Notes under the pieces: generated by a model
The model's input: the letters and a program-made list of their open reading frames with translations, nothing else
Told to the model about the DNA's origin: nothing
Database searches by the model: none
In this document: positions 7,695-14,583 of the stretch, in pieces
Position numbering within the stretch: position 1 is the stretch's first letter
Layout: each line of letters begins with the position of its first letter
Source of the DNA: Peptococcaceae bacterium UBA5356
GTDB taxonomy: Bacteria; Bacillota; Peptococcia; DRI-13; DTU073
DNA length: 15,326 nucleotides
Assembly (NCBI GenBank): GCA_002407935.1
Contig: DHPU01000033.1
Location: 19,872 to 35,197, forward strand
Direction of reading: 5' to 3'
Program-made: the position numbers and the translations under genes

Positions 7695-8903
7695 TTATCC
7701 AAGTAATTCACTAACTTTCTCTGCTGTATTCACCTTTTTCTTCAACCTTAAAAGCCGACCAACCTGAGAATTTTCCGGTAGAACCTGACAATCCTCAATC
7801 ACGGTAATTCCATCTCCGCCAATGTGTGATCCATCTCCCACTTCTGTATTTTCACCAATAATGGCTTTTTCGATTTTAACCTTCTGACCAATCTTGACAC
7901 CCGACATAATAATTGAATCCTTAATCCAAGAATCCTGACCAACAGATACACCCGGAAAGAGGATTGAATGATCCAACACACCCTCCACCCTGCATCCGTC
8001 AGAAATTAAAGTCTTATTTATTTGAGCTTCCGGACTTATATAATGAGGCGGCTGTGAGACAGGGGCAGAGTATATGCGCCAACTGCTATCAAAAAAATCC
8101 AGATAATCATGATCGTCTAAAATATCCATACTGGCTTCCCAGTAGCTTTCCACCGTACCTACATCTCTCCAGTATCCTTGGAAAGAATAAGCATACATCT
8201 TTAATCCTTCTCTTAAAATTTGAGGAATCACATCTTTACCAAAATCATGCTCGGAATTAGCATCAGCCGCATCCTTTTGTAAATATGTTTTCAAGACATC
8301 CCAATTAAAAATATAAACACCCATAGAAGCCAAATTGCTTTTAGGGGAAAGTGGTTTTTCTTCAAACTCTACTATTTGCCCGTCTTTATCTGTATTCATA
8401 ATCCCAAAACGCGGGGCTTCTTCCCAAGGAACCTCTAAGACGGAAATAGTAACCGCAGCCTCTTTTTCTTGATGCTCTTTTAACATTAAGGAATAATCCA
8501 TTTTATAAATATGGTCTCCTGAAATAATCAAAACATATTTCGGATTATATTTTTCGATAAATTCCAGGTTCTGATAGATGGCATGAGCCGTCCCCTTATA
8601 CCACTCCCCTCCATCTTCCCGGTGATAGGGCGGCAAAATCGTTACTCCCCCATCCATCCCATAACAATGCAAATCCCAAGCATTACCTACCCCAATATAA
8701 GCGTTGAGAATTTGAGGTTTATATTGGGTTAAAACACCGACCGTGTCTATCCCTGAATTAATACAATTGCTCAGACTGAAATCTATAATTCTGTACTTAC
8801 CGCCAAAAGGGACAGCAGGCTTAGCCAAGTTTTTAGTTAAAAGCCTTAAGCGGCTCCCCTGCCCACCTGCCAGAAGCATTGCAATACATTCTTTTCTCTT
8901 CAT
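7695..8903 (-). CDS. glgC: Glucose-1-phosphate adenylyltransferase (ADP-glucose pyrophosphorylase, catalytic)
   Basis: Makes ADP-glucose and pyrophosphate from ATP and glucose-1-phosphate, usually the committed and allosterically controlled step of glycogen synthesis. The 402 residues show the nucleotide loop LLAGGQGSRLRLLTK (10-24), KPAVPFGGKYRIIDF (28-42), WYKGTAHAIYQN (101-112), SGDHIYKMDY with catalytic Asp130, FEEKP with Lys183 (the glucose-1-phosphate-binding Lys of the family), ASMGVYIF (192-199) and YWRDVGTVESYW. A hexapeptide beta-helix forms the C-terminus, from about residue 290. The start is ATG 8903 with AGGAG 8 bases upstream; the gap to glgP is 40 bp. All catalytic positions lost in the neighbouring GlgD are kept here, so this is the active subunit of the pair. 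Confidence 0.96.
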   Translation of the reverse strand: MKRKECIAMLLAGGQGSRLRLLTKNLAKPAVPFGGKYRIIDFSLSNCINSGIDTVGVLTQYKPQILNAYIGVGNAWDLHCYGMDGGVTILPPYHREDGGEWYKGTAHAIYQNLEFIEKYNPKYVLIISGDHIYKMDYSLMLKEHQEKEAAVTISVLEVPWEEAPRFGIMNTDKDGQIVEFEEKPLSPKSNLASMGVYIFNWDVLKTYLQKDAADANSEHDFGKDVIPQILREGLKMYAYSFQGYWRDVGTVESYWEASMDILDDHDYLDFFDSSWRIYSAPVSQPPHYISPEAQINKTLISDGCRVEGVLDHSILFPGVSVGQDSWIKDSIIMSGVKIGQKVKIEKAIIGENTEVGDGSHIGGDGITVIEDCQVLPENSQVGRLLRLKKKVNTAEKVSELLG

Positions 8904-8943
8904 CTTTCCTTCTCCTGGTTTGATTATTTAAATTTTCGTCTTA

Positions 8944-11367
8944 CTATTTTACAACAGGTTTAAGATTCCATATGCCCACTGAATATTCATTAATGGTTCT
9001 ATCACTGGAAAAGACACCCGCATGAGCAACATTAGCAATACTCATTTTCAACCACTTTTCCCGCTCACTATATAACTCATTGATTTTTTCCTGAGCACTT
9101 AGATAAGAACGAAAATCCTTTAAAACGAAAAATTCATCATTATGATTTAAAAGATGTTCATATATCACCATAAACTCCTCTCGGGGAGTTCCTAAAAACC
9201 CGTTAATCAATTGCTCTGTTACTTTTCTAATACTTTCTTCCCGATTACGTAAATTCCAAGAAGAATAACCACCATACCGGTAATAGTTTAATACTTCCCC
9301 CGCCGTCAAGCCAAAAACAAGAAAATTCTCCGACCCAACCTTCTCAAATATTTCTATATTAGCTCCATCTAAAGTTCCTATCGTTATGGCACCATTTAAC
9401 ATGAATTTCATATTACCGGTTCCGGAAGCCTCTTTGCTGGCTGTAGAAATCTGTTCACTGACATCCGCTGCAGGGATAATTAATTCGGCCAAGGAAACAT
9501 TATAATTCTCCAAAAAGACAACCTTTAATTTTCCTCCAATAGTCTGATCATTATTAATGATCAAAGCTAGCGTATTAATTAATTTGATGATCTTTTTAGC
9601 TAAATAATACCCCGGGGCAGCCTTTCCGGCAAAAATAAAGGTTCGAGGGTTCATCTCCAGATTAGGGTTTTCTAGTAATTTGCTATATAAGTGCATAATG
9701 TGTAAGACATTAAGTAATTGTCTTTTATAGGCATGAATCCTCTTAATATGGATATCAAAAACAGAATACGGATTAACCTCCCACCCGGTCTTTTCCTTAA
9801 TAAACTTCGCTAAACGCTCCTTGTTTTCCAACTTGATCTGGGCAAACTCTTCCCGAAAAAATGAATCACTCTTAAACGGAAGCAAATTTGTTAAATCAGT
9901 AGGATGTTTAATCCACCCTGACCCAATCGTATCAGTAATCAACTGGGCTAGCCGAGGATTAGCCATGAGAAGCCATCTACGGTGAGTAATTCCATTAGTC
10001 TTATTGTTGAACTTATACGGATAATATTCATAAAAATCATGCATAACCTGTTTCTTCAAGATTTCTGAATGAATTTTAGCCACACCATTCACACTGTTAC
10101 TTCCCACCAAAGCTAAATGAGCCATTTTGATATAACCGTCACTAATGATGGCCATTTCTCTAACCTTTTCCATGCTCGGATATTTGCTCCATAGTTCCTG
10201 ACAAAAACGCTCGTTAATTTCTTCGATAATCATATGAATCCTAGGTAATAAACTTTTAAATAAATCAAGCGGCCATTTTTCCAAGGCTTCCGGCATAATT
10301 GTATGATTGGTATAGGAAACTGTAGCAGTAGTAATCTTCCAAGCCTCATCCCAGCCCATTCCCTCTTCATCCAGCAAAATTCGCATCAATTCCGGAATAA
10401 CCAGCGCAGGGTGCGTATCATTAATATGAATAGCCACCTTTTCAGAAAAAGAATGAAAGGTTAAGTATTGCTTCTTATATCTTCGCACAATACTCTGTAG
10501 CCCTGCCGATACAAAAAAGTATTGCTGTTTAAGCCTTAACTTTCTACCTTCATAATAAGTATCGTCAGGATAAAGAATTTGGGAAACTGATTCTGCCGAA
10601 TATTTTCTTTCTACCGCCTTCATATAATCGCCGCGCTGAAAAGAGGAATAATCAAAATCCTCTTCAGGAGCTTCCGCACTCCACAAGCGGAGAGTATTCA
10701 CAATATTGTTCCGATACCCCACCATCGGAACATCATACGGAACAGCCAAGGCCGATTCATATTCTTCATGACTAAAAACCATCCTGGCATCCACGTAATG
10801 AACCCTAACCTTACCACCAAATCTTACCTCCACAGACTTATCAGGCCTGCGGTATTCCCAAAGATAACCCTTTTTTAACCAGTCGTCAGGAGTCTCCACC
10901 TGTTCACCATTCTCAATCTTTTGTTCAAACATCCCATAACGATATCTAATCCCACAACCATGTCCCGGCAAATTATGAGAAGCTAAAGAATCCATAAAGT
11001 CAGCCCCCAGCCTCCCCAATCCACCGCTTCCTAACCCCGCATCTTCTTCTTCACTTTCCAGTTCGGTTAAGCTTATGCCTAAATCCCCCAGACCTTCCAT
11101 CACAATGTTTTTTATGCCCAGATTAACCAGGTTATTAGTTAAAAGCCTCCCTAAAAGAAATTCAATCGAAAAATAATAAACCTCCTTTACTTTTTTTTGT
11201 TTATAAAACTGGTTAGTTTCATACCATTTGTCCCCGATATAATCTCTAACTAAACGAGCAAGAACATTATATTTTTCCGGGTTACTACCTTCTTCAATTG
11301 GTTTCCCGTAAGTTTTAATGAATTTATTCAGGTAAGCTTCTTTAAAAGCCTTTTTATCTTTAAACAT
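8944..11367 (-). CDS. glgP: Glycogen/starch/maltodextrin phosphorylase (GT35)
   Basis: Releases glucose-1-phosphate from the non-reducing ends of glycogen or maltodextrin using phosphate and pyridoxal phosphate. The 807-residue length is normal for the family. Seen in order are YYFSIEFLLGR (64-74), GLGSGGLGRLGADFMDS (111-127), HINDTHPAL (314-322), NKTNGITHRRW (455-465), the KRIHAYKRQ segment (542-550), and the cofactor site EASGTGNMKF with Lys654 as the Schiff-base lysine, then NGAITIGTLDGANIEI. The start is ATG 11367 with a perfect AGGAGG at 11379-11374 and a 6-base spacer; the gap to glgB is 21 bp. It sits between glgB and glgC, ahead of the synthesis genes, so breakdown and synthesis enzymes are probably made from one message. 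The product stops near branch points, which gives the downstream GH13 enzyme and MalQ a role. Confidence 0.96.
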   Translation of the reverse strand: MFKDKKAFKEAYLNKFIKTYGKPIEEGSNPEKYNVLARLVRDYIGDKWYETNQFYKQKKVKEVYYFSIEFLLGRLLTNNLVNLGIKNIVMEGLGDLGISLTELESEEEDAGLGSGGLGRLGADFMDSLASHNLPGHGCGIRYRYGMFEQKIENGEQVETPDDWLKKGYLWEYRRPDKSVEVRFGGKVRVHYVDARMVFSHEEYESALAVPYDVPMVGYRNNIVNTLRLWSAEAPEEDFDYSSFQRGDYMKAVERKYSAESVSQILYPDDTYYEGRKLRLKQQYFFVSAGLQSIVRRYKKQYLTFHSFSEKVAIHINDTHPALVIPELMRILLDEEGMGWDEAWKITTATVSYTNHTIMPEALEKWPLDLFKSLLPRIHMIIEEINERFCQELWSKYPSMEKVREMAIISDGYIKMAHLALVGSNSVNGVAKIHSEILKKQVMHDFYEYYPYKFNNKTNGITHRRWLLMANPRLAQLITDTIGSGWIKHPTDLTNLLPFKSDSFFREEFAQIKLENKERLAKFIKEKTGWEVNPYSVFDIHIKRIHAYKRQLLNVLHIMHLYSKLLENPNLEMNPRTFIFAGKAAPGYYLAKKIIKLINTLALIINNDQTIGGKLKVVFLENYNVSLAELIIPAADVSEQISTASKEASGTGNMKFMLNGAITIGTLDGANIEIFEKVGSENFLVFGLTAGEVLNYYRYGGYSSWNLRNREESIRKVTEQLINGFLGTPREEFMVIYEHLLNHNDEFFVLKDFRSYLSAQEKINELYSEREKWLKMSIANVAHAGVFSSDRTINEYSVGIWNLKPVVK

Positions 11368-11388
11368 GCAAAACCTCCTGCTTTAAGA

Positions 11389-13308
11389 TTAGCCTAAACT
11401 ATTTTTCCCAGAAAGACGTTCCTTTATTTCTCGTTCTTTTTTCAAAAGAACGCATGCTAAAGGAGGAACTTTAATTGCAAAAGAGTAAGGCTGTCCGTGC
11501 ATAGCTGTATTCTCTGTAATTAACTCTCCTTCGTTTCTTTTCCCTGATCCTCCATAATCCTTAAGATCACTATTAAAGATCTCTTTATATATTCCTGCAC
11601 AAGGAACACCGATCCGATAATCCTCATAATACTGGGGAGTAAAGTTGCACAAGACCACAACAAATTCATTAATATCCTTACTCCAACGTGCAAAAGTGAG
11701 AATGCTCTGCTGATTATTATGACAATCAATCCACTGAAAGCCTTCCCATCCATGGTCAAGATCCCAAAAAGCCTTCTCTCTTCGGTATATCCAATTCAAG
11801 TGTTGAACATACGTATGAAATTTTTGGTGCATTTCAAAATCAAGAAGATGCCACTCTAGCCCTTCATAGTATCGCCATTCAATAAACTGCGCAAACTCAC
11901 CACCCATAAATAAGAGTTTTTTCCCGGGATGAGCCATCATATAACCCAAAAACGTTCTAAGGTTAGCAAACTTTTGCCAATAATCCCCCGGCATCCTATC
12001 AATAAGCGACTTTTTGCCATGAACAACCTCATCATGGGATAAAGGTAAAATAAAATTCTCCGAAAAAGCATACATAAAAGAAAAGGTTAGTAAATTATGG
12101 TGCCAGCTTCTGTAAACAGGACTCTTCCCCATGTATTCCAAACTATCATTCATCCAACCCATATTCCACTTAAAATTAAAGCCTAATCCTCCTGCATAGG
12201 TTGGTCCGGTAACTAAAGGCCATTCCGTTGACTCTTCCGCTATCATCAAAGCTTGCGGAAAATAAGAAAAACAGACCTCATTCAGTTTCTTTAGAAAAGC
12301 GATAGCGTTTAGATCACCATTTCCCCCATGCTTATTAGGAATCCACTGTCCGGCTTCTTTCCCATAATCAAGATATAACATACTAGCTACGGCATCCACT
12401 CTCAGGCCATCAATATGATACATATCAAACCAGAAGATCGCATTAGAAATAAGAAAGCTCTGCACTTCAGGTCTGCCATAATCAAATTTCATTGTCCCCC
12501 AATTTTGAAACTCCTCAATTTCATATAAATAGGCGCCATCAAAGCTGGCCAAGCCATGTGCATCCTTACAAAAATGTGCAGGAACCCAATCAAGGATTAC
12601 GCCTATTTCCTTCTGATGACAGCGATCCACAAAATACATAAAATCATGCGGGTTACCATAGCGACTAGTCACAGAATAATATCCCGTAGTCTGATATCCC
12701 CAGGATCCATCAAAAGGATGCTCACATATAGGTAATAACTCAATATGGGTATATCCCATCTCGGCTACATAATTCACCAAGATATCAGCCAATTCACGGT
12801 AAGTATAAAAGCTGCCATCCTCTTTCTGCTTCCATGAACCGAGATGCACCTCATAGATTAATTGAGGCTGATTAAAAATATCTTCTTCCTCATTCCTCTT
12901 TTCCATCCACTTCCGGTCACCCCACGTATAACTGCTGAGATCAAATACCCGCGAAGCCGATTTAGGTCTTAATTCAGACCAAAAAGCATAAGGATCCGCC
13001 TTATGTAATATTTGCCCAGAGGAAGTCTCAATCTCATACTTATAACCATCCTCGTGTTTTGCCCCCGGAATAAAAGCCGTCCATATACTTGAATCTTTAA
13101 TCCTTTCCATGGAGTTTAAAGCTCCCTGCCAACCATTAAAGTCCCCCATTACCCTTACTTTCCTAGCATTGGGAGCCCATACCGTAAATCTAACCCCTTT
13201 TCGTCCTTTTTCCCGTCCTACATAGGCACCTAGCATTTCATAACTTTTAAAAAGAGTTCCCTGGTGAAAAAGATATATTTCATAGGGAGTTGGCCCGCTA
13301 TCCTTCAC
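11389..13308 (-). CDS. glgB: 1,4-alpha-glucan branching enzyme (GH13_9-like)
   Basis: Cuts alpha-1,4 chains and rejoins the segments through alpha-1,6 bonds to make branched glycogen. It has a CBM48-like N-terminal domain (about 35-115, with FTVWAPNARKVRVMGDFNGW) and a GH13 barrel with DWVPAHF (240-246), GLRVDAVASM with nucleophile Asp305, IAEEST with Glu358 and LSHDEVVHGKKSL with Asp426. At 639 residues it resembles the short Bacillus-type enzyme, lacking the extra N-terminal module of E. coli GlgB. I place the start at GTG 13308 because AGGAG at 13320-13316 is 7 bases upstream. An in-frame ATG at 13326, giving 645 residues, has no ribosome binding site and coincides with the predicted transcription start. 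First gene of the main operon, behind its own promoter. Confidence 0.95.
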   Translation of the reverse strand: MKDSGPTPYEIYLFHQGTLFKSYEMLGAYVGREKGRKGVRFTVWAPNARKVRVMGDFNGWQGALNSMERIKDSSIWTAFIPGAKHEDGYKYEIETSSGQILHKADPYAFWSELRPKSASRVFDLSSYTWGDRKWMEKRNEEEDIFNQPQLIYEVHLGSWKQKEDGSFYTYRELADILVNYVAEMGYTHIELLPICEHPFDGSWGYQTTGYYSVTSRYGNPHDFMYFVDRCHQKEIGVILDWVPAHFCKDAHGLASFDGAYLYEIEEFQNWGTMKFDYGRPEVQSFLISNAIFWFDMYHIDGLRVDAVASMLYLDYGKEAGQWIPNKHGGNGDLNAIAFLKKLNEVCFSYFPQALMIAEESTEWPLVTGPTYAGGLGFNFKWNMGWMNDSLEYMGKSPVYRSWHHNLLTFSFMYAFSENFILPLSHDEVVHGKKSLIDRMPGDYWQKFANLRTFLGYMMAHPGKKLLFMGGEFAQFIEWRYYEGLEWHLLDFEMHQKFHTYVQHLNWIYRREKAFWDLDHGWEGFQWIDCHNNQQSILTFARWSKDINEFVVVLCNFTPQYYEDYRIGVPCAGIYKEIFNSDLKDYGGSGKRNEGELITENTAMHGQPYSFAIKVPPLACVLLKKEREIKERLSGKNSLG

Positions 13309-13315
13309 AATAATA

Positions 13316-13324
13316 CTCCTCTCC
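13316..13324 (-). promoter_or_regulatory. Ribosome binding site that fixes the glgB start
   Basis: Minus strand GGAGAGGAG ends at 13316, followed by a 7-base spacer TATTATT and then GTG 13308. The site lies inside the codons that an ATG 13326 start would translate, so it argues for the shorter protein. Confidence 0.8.
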
Positions 13325-13332
13325 ATTAGATA

Positions 13333-13361
13333 ATTTTATGGACAATTTCTATTATTGTCAA
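13333..13361 (-). promoter_or_regulatory. Near-consensus promoter for glgB operon with embedded dyad
   Basis: Minus strand TTGACA (13361-13356), a 17-base spacer, then TAAAAT (13338-13333): a perfect -35 box, optimal spacing and a five-of-six -10 box. Transcription would begin near 13326, giving a leader of about 18 bases that contains the glgB ribosome binding site. An inverted repeat GACAAT-N7-ATTGTC (13341-13359) covers most of the spacer and overlaps the -35 box, where a bound repressor would block polymerase. This promoter would drive glgB through pgi independently of the glucokinase gene. Boxes and dyad are directly visible; repression is inference. Confidence 0.82.
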
Positions 13362-13407
13362 TACCATAAGAAATTATTAAAAATCTTATAAAAATGACCT
13401 GATTTTA

Positions 13408-14391
13408 TTAGATTATGTCTATTTCATGTAACCATAAGGTTGACGCCCCGATAATTCCCCCATAATATCCTTGGGTGGCCTTATATATTTTTACTTTTCC
13501 TTTCATAGTCGGAAAAACATTCTTGTCAATCTGCTCTATGAGATCCGAAGTTATTATTTCTTCTGCTTCAGCCACTCCACCTCCCAAACTTATTTCAAAA
13601 GGATTAAATAAATTAATTAGATTGGCCAACCCAATGGCCAGATAAAAAACCGTTTCCTCGACTATTTCCCGAGCAAGCAAATCCCCTTCCCGCGCAGCCT
13701 GAAAAATTTTTTCCGGGGACAGCGATTCATCCTCATTACAACCTTCTTTAATCAATTTTGCAGTTTTGCTATCCTTAATAATTTTCATCTTTTCTTTCGT
13801 TCGTCTGATTATGCCGGGTGCAGAAACCAAGGTTTCCCAACAGCCCCTGCGACCACATGAACATGGATATCCGGTAGGATCTATCACCATATGACCGGCT
13901 TCTACCCCCGAGCCAAAGCGCCCGGTAAAAAGCTGACCATTAAAAATTAACCCCGAACCTACCCCTGTCCCTAAAGTTATGCTAAGAAATGTTTTTGTTT
14001 TTTTCCCTTTCCCATAAAAAAGCTCTCCTAAACAAGCTGCATTAGCATCGTTTATCAGTCTAACAGGGAGTCCCGTTTTTTCGGTTAACCGTCTACTGAT
14101 TTCCAGTTCACCCCACCCCAGATTAGGACAATATAAGCAATGTCCTCTTTTGTCATCAACCTGTCCCGGTAATGCCAAACCAATTCCCTGTATTTCTTTA
14201 GATGAAGAGTTTTTAAAAAAGCAAATAATTTCCTCTATTTGTTTTAAAACAGAGGCCGCTCCCCGCTCCTTATAGGTAGGAATAACCTTTTGAGAAAGAA
14301 CTTTCCCCTCTGCATTAACCAAGCCTGCTTTAATCTTTGTTCCTCCTATATCTATGCCTAAAGCTACGATTTTTTTCCTTTTACTTTCCAT
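13408..14391 (-). CDS. ROK-family glucokinase
   Basis: Phosphorylates glucose to glucose-6-phosphate with ATP. The 327 residues show the ATP loop GIDIGGTK (12-19), the catalytic LINDANAA with Asp115, the sugar-binding EAGH (164-167) and a zinc motif CSCGRRGCWE with Cys177, Cys179 and Cys184, His167 being the likely fourth ligand. No N-terminal DNA-binding domain is present, so it is a kinase rather than a ROK repressor. Glucose specificity is inferred from the motifs and from neighbours that release glucose (MalQ, the GH13 enzyme). I chose ATG 14391, with GGGGGG at 14405-14400 eight bases upstream; an adjacent TTG at 14394 is an alternative that would add one residue. The stop is about 100 bp before glgB, which has its own promoter, and no convincing terminator lies between, so read-through into glgB is possible. 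Commonly named glcK or glk. Confidence 0.9.
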   Translation of the reverse strand: MESKRKKIVALGIDIGGTKIKAGLVNAEGKVLSQKVIPTYKERGAASVLKQIEEIICFFKNSSSKEIQGIGLALPGQVDDKRGHCLYCPNLGWGELEISRRLTEKTGLPVRLINDANAACLGELFYGKGKKTKTFLSITLGTGVGSGLIFNGQLFTGRFGSGVEAGHMVIDPTGYPCSCGRRGCWETLVSAPGIIRRTKEKMKIIKDSKTAKLIKEGCNEDESLSPEKIFQAAREGDLLAREIVEETVFYLAIGLANLINLFNPFEISLGGGVAEAEEIITSDLIEQIDKNVFPTMKGKVKIYKATQGYYGGIIGASTLWLHEIDII

Positions 14392-14435
14392 CAATAATTC
14401 CCCCCAAAAAGTAACAAAAAACGCAACAAAAAAAA

Positions 14436-14479
14436 ATGGTTTTAGGTAATCTTCTGAATTAATTTATACCTAATACCAT
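14436..14479 (-). terminator. Hairpin plus T-run upstream of the glucokinase gene
   Basis: Arms at 14479-14467 and 14448-14436 pair at 12 of 13 positions (ATGGTATTAGGTA with TACCTAAAACCAT on the minus strand), with an 18-base loop. The last T of the second arm begins a run of nine T residues (14436-14428). This has the form of an intrinsic terminator reading leftward, about 45-90 bases before the glucokinase start. It could end transcripts from the upstream fibronectin gene or act as an attenuator. The loop is long, which lowers confidence. Confidence 0.55.
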
Positions 14480-14506
14480 TTTATATAATTTGCTAATATT
14501 AAGCAA
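14478..14506 (-). promoter_or_regulatory. Candidate promoter for the glucokinase gene
   Basis: Minus strand TTGCTT (14506-14501), a 17-base spacer and TAAAAT (14483-14478). TATAAA at 14485-14480 is an alternative -10 with a 15-base spacer. A dyad TTGCT-N7-AGCAA (14506-14490) starts at the -35 box and could be an operator. Predicted transcription begins near 14471, inside the first arm of the downstream hairpin. The region is very AT-rich, so chance matches are possible. Confidence 0.5.
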
Positions 14507-14525
14507 CCTCAATTATTATATTCGT

Positions 14526-14570
14526 ATATTCAAAACCTATGCTACCCCTTGTGGCATAGGTTTTGAATAT
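14526..14570. terminator. 17-bp perfect hairpin after the fibronectin-domain gene
   Basis: Perfect 17-bp arms (14526-14542 and 14554-14570, core CAAAACCTATGC) enclose an 11-base loop, starting 13 bases past the stop codon of the right-edge gene. The T-rich stretch lies on the plus-strand side (14571-14585); reading leftward the hairpin is followed by ACGAATATAATAAT, a weak tail. It probably ends or stabilises the upstream transcript. With the second hairpin at 14436-14479 it forms a double stop before the glycogen locus. Confidence 0.6.
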
Positions 14571-14583
14571 TATTTATTTCTTT

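Noticed and set aside
7964..8260. Open frame on the plus strand inside glgC
   Set aside because: It is antisense to conserved GlgC sequence, has no ribosome binding site or recognisable motif, and is explained by the opposite gene. The same holds for plus-strand frames at 1311-1706, 3342-3644, 8743-8931 and 14563-14766.
11520..11759. Short minus-strand frame inside glgB as an overlapping gene
   Set aside because: It is an off-frame shadow of glgB with no start signal. Similar shadows inside pgi, the amylase gene, glgA and glgC were dropped for the same reason.
13371..13394. Weak ATAAGA/TCTTAT hairpin after the glucokinase stop as a terminator
   Set aside because: Only six AT-rich pairs with a 12-base loop and no T-run, so it is not supportable as a terminator.
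13309..14583. Catabolite-responsive (cre) site near the two promoters
   Set aside because: No match to the cre palindrome pattern was seen around either promoter, so CcpA control cannot be claimed from the sequence.
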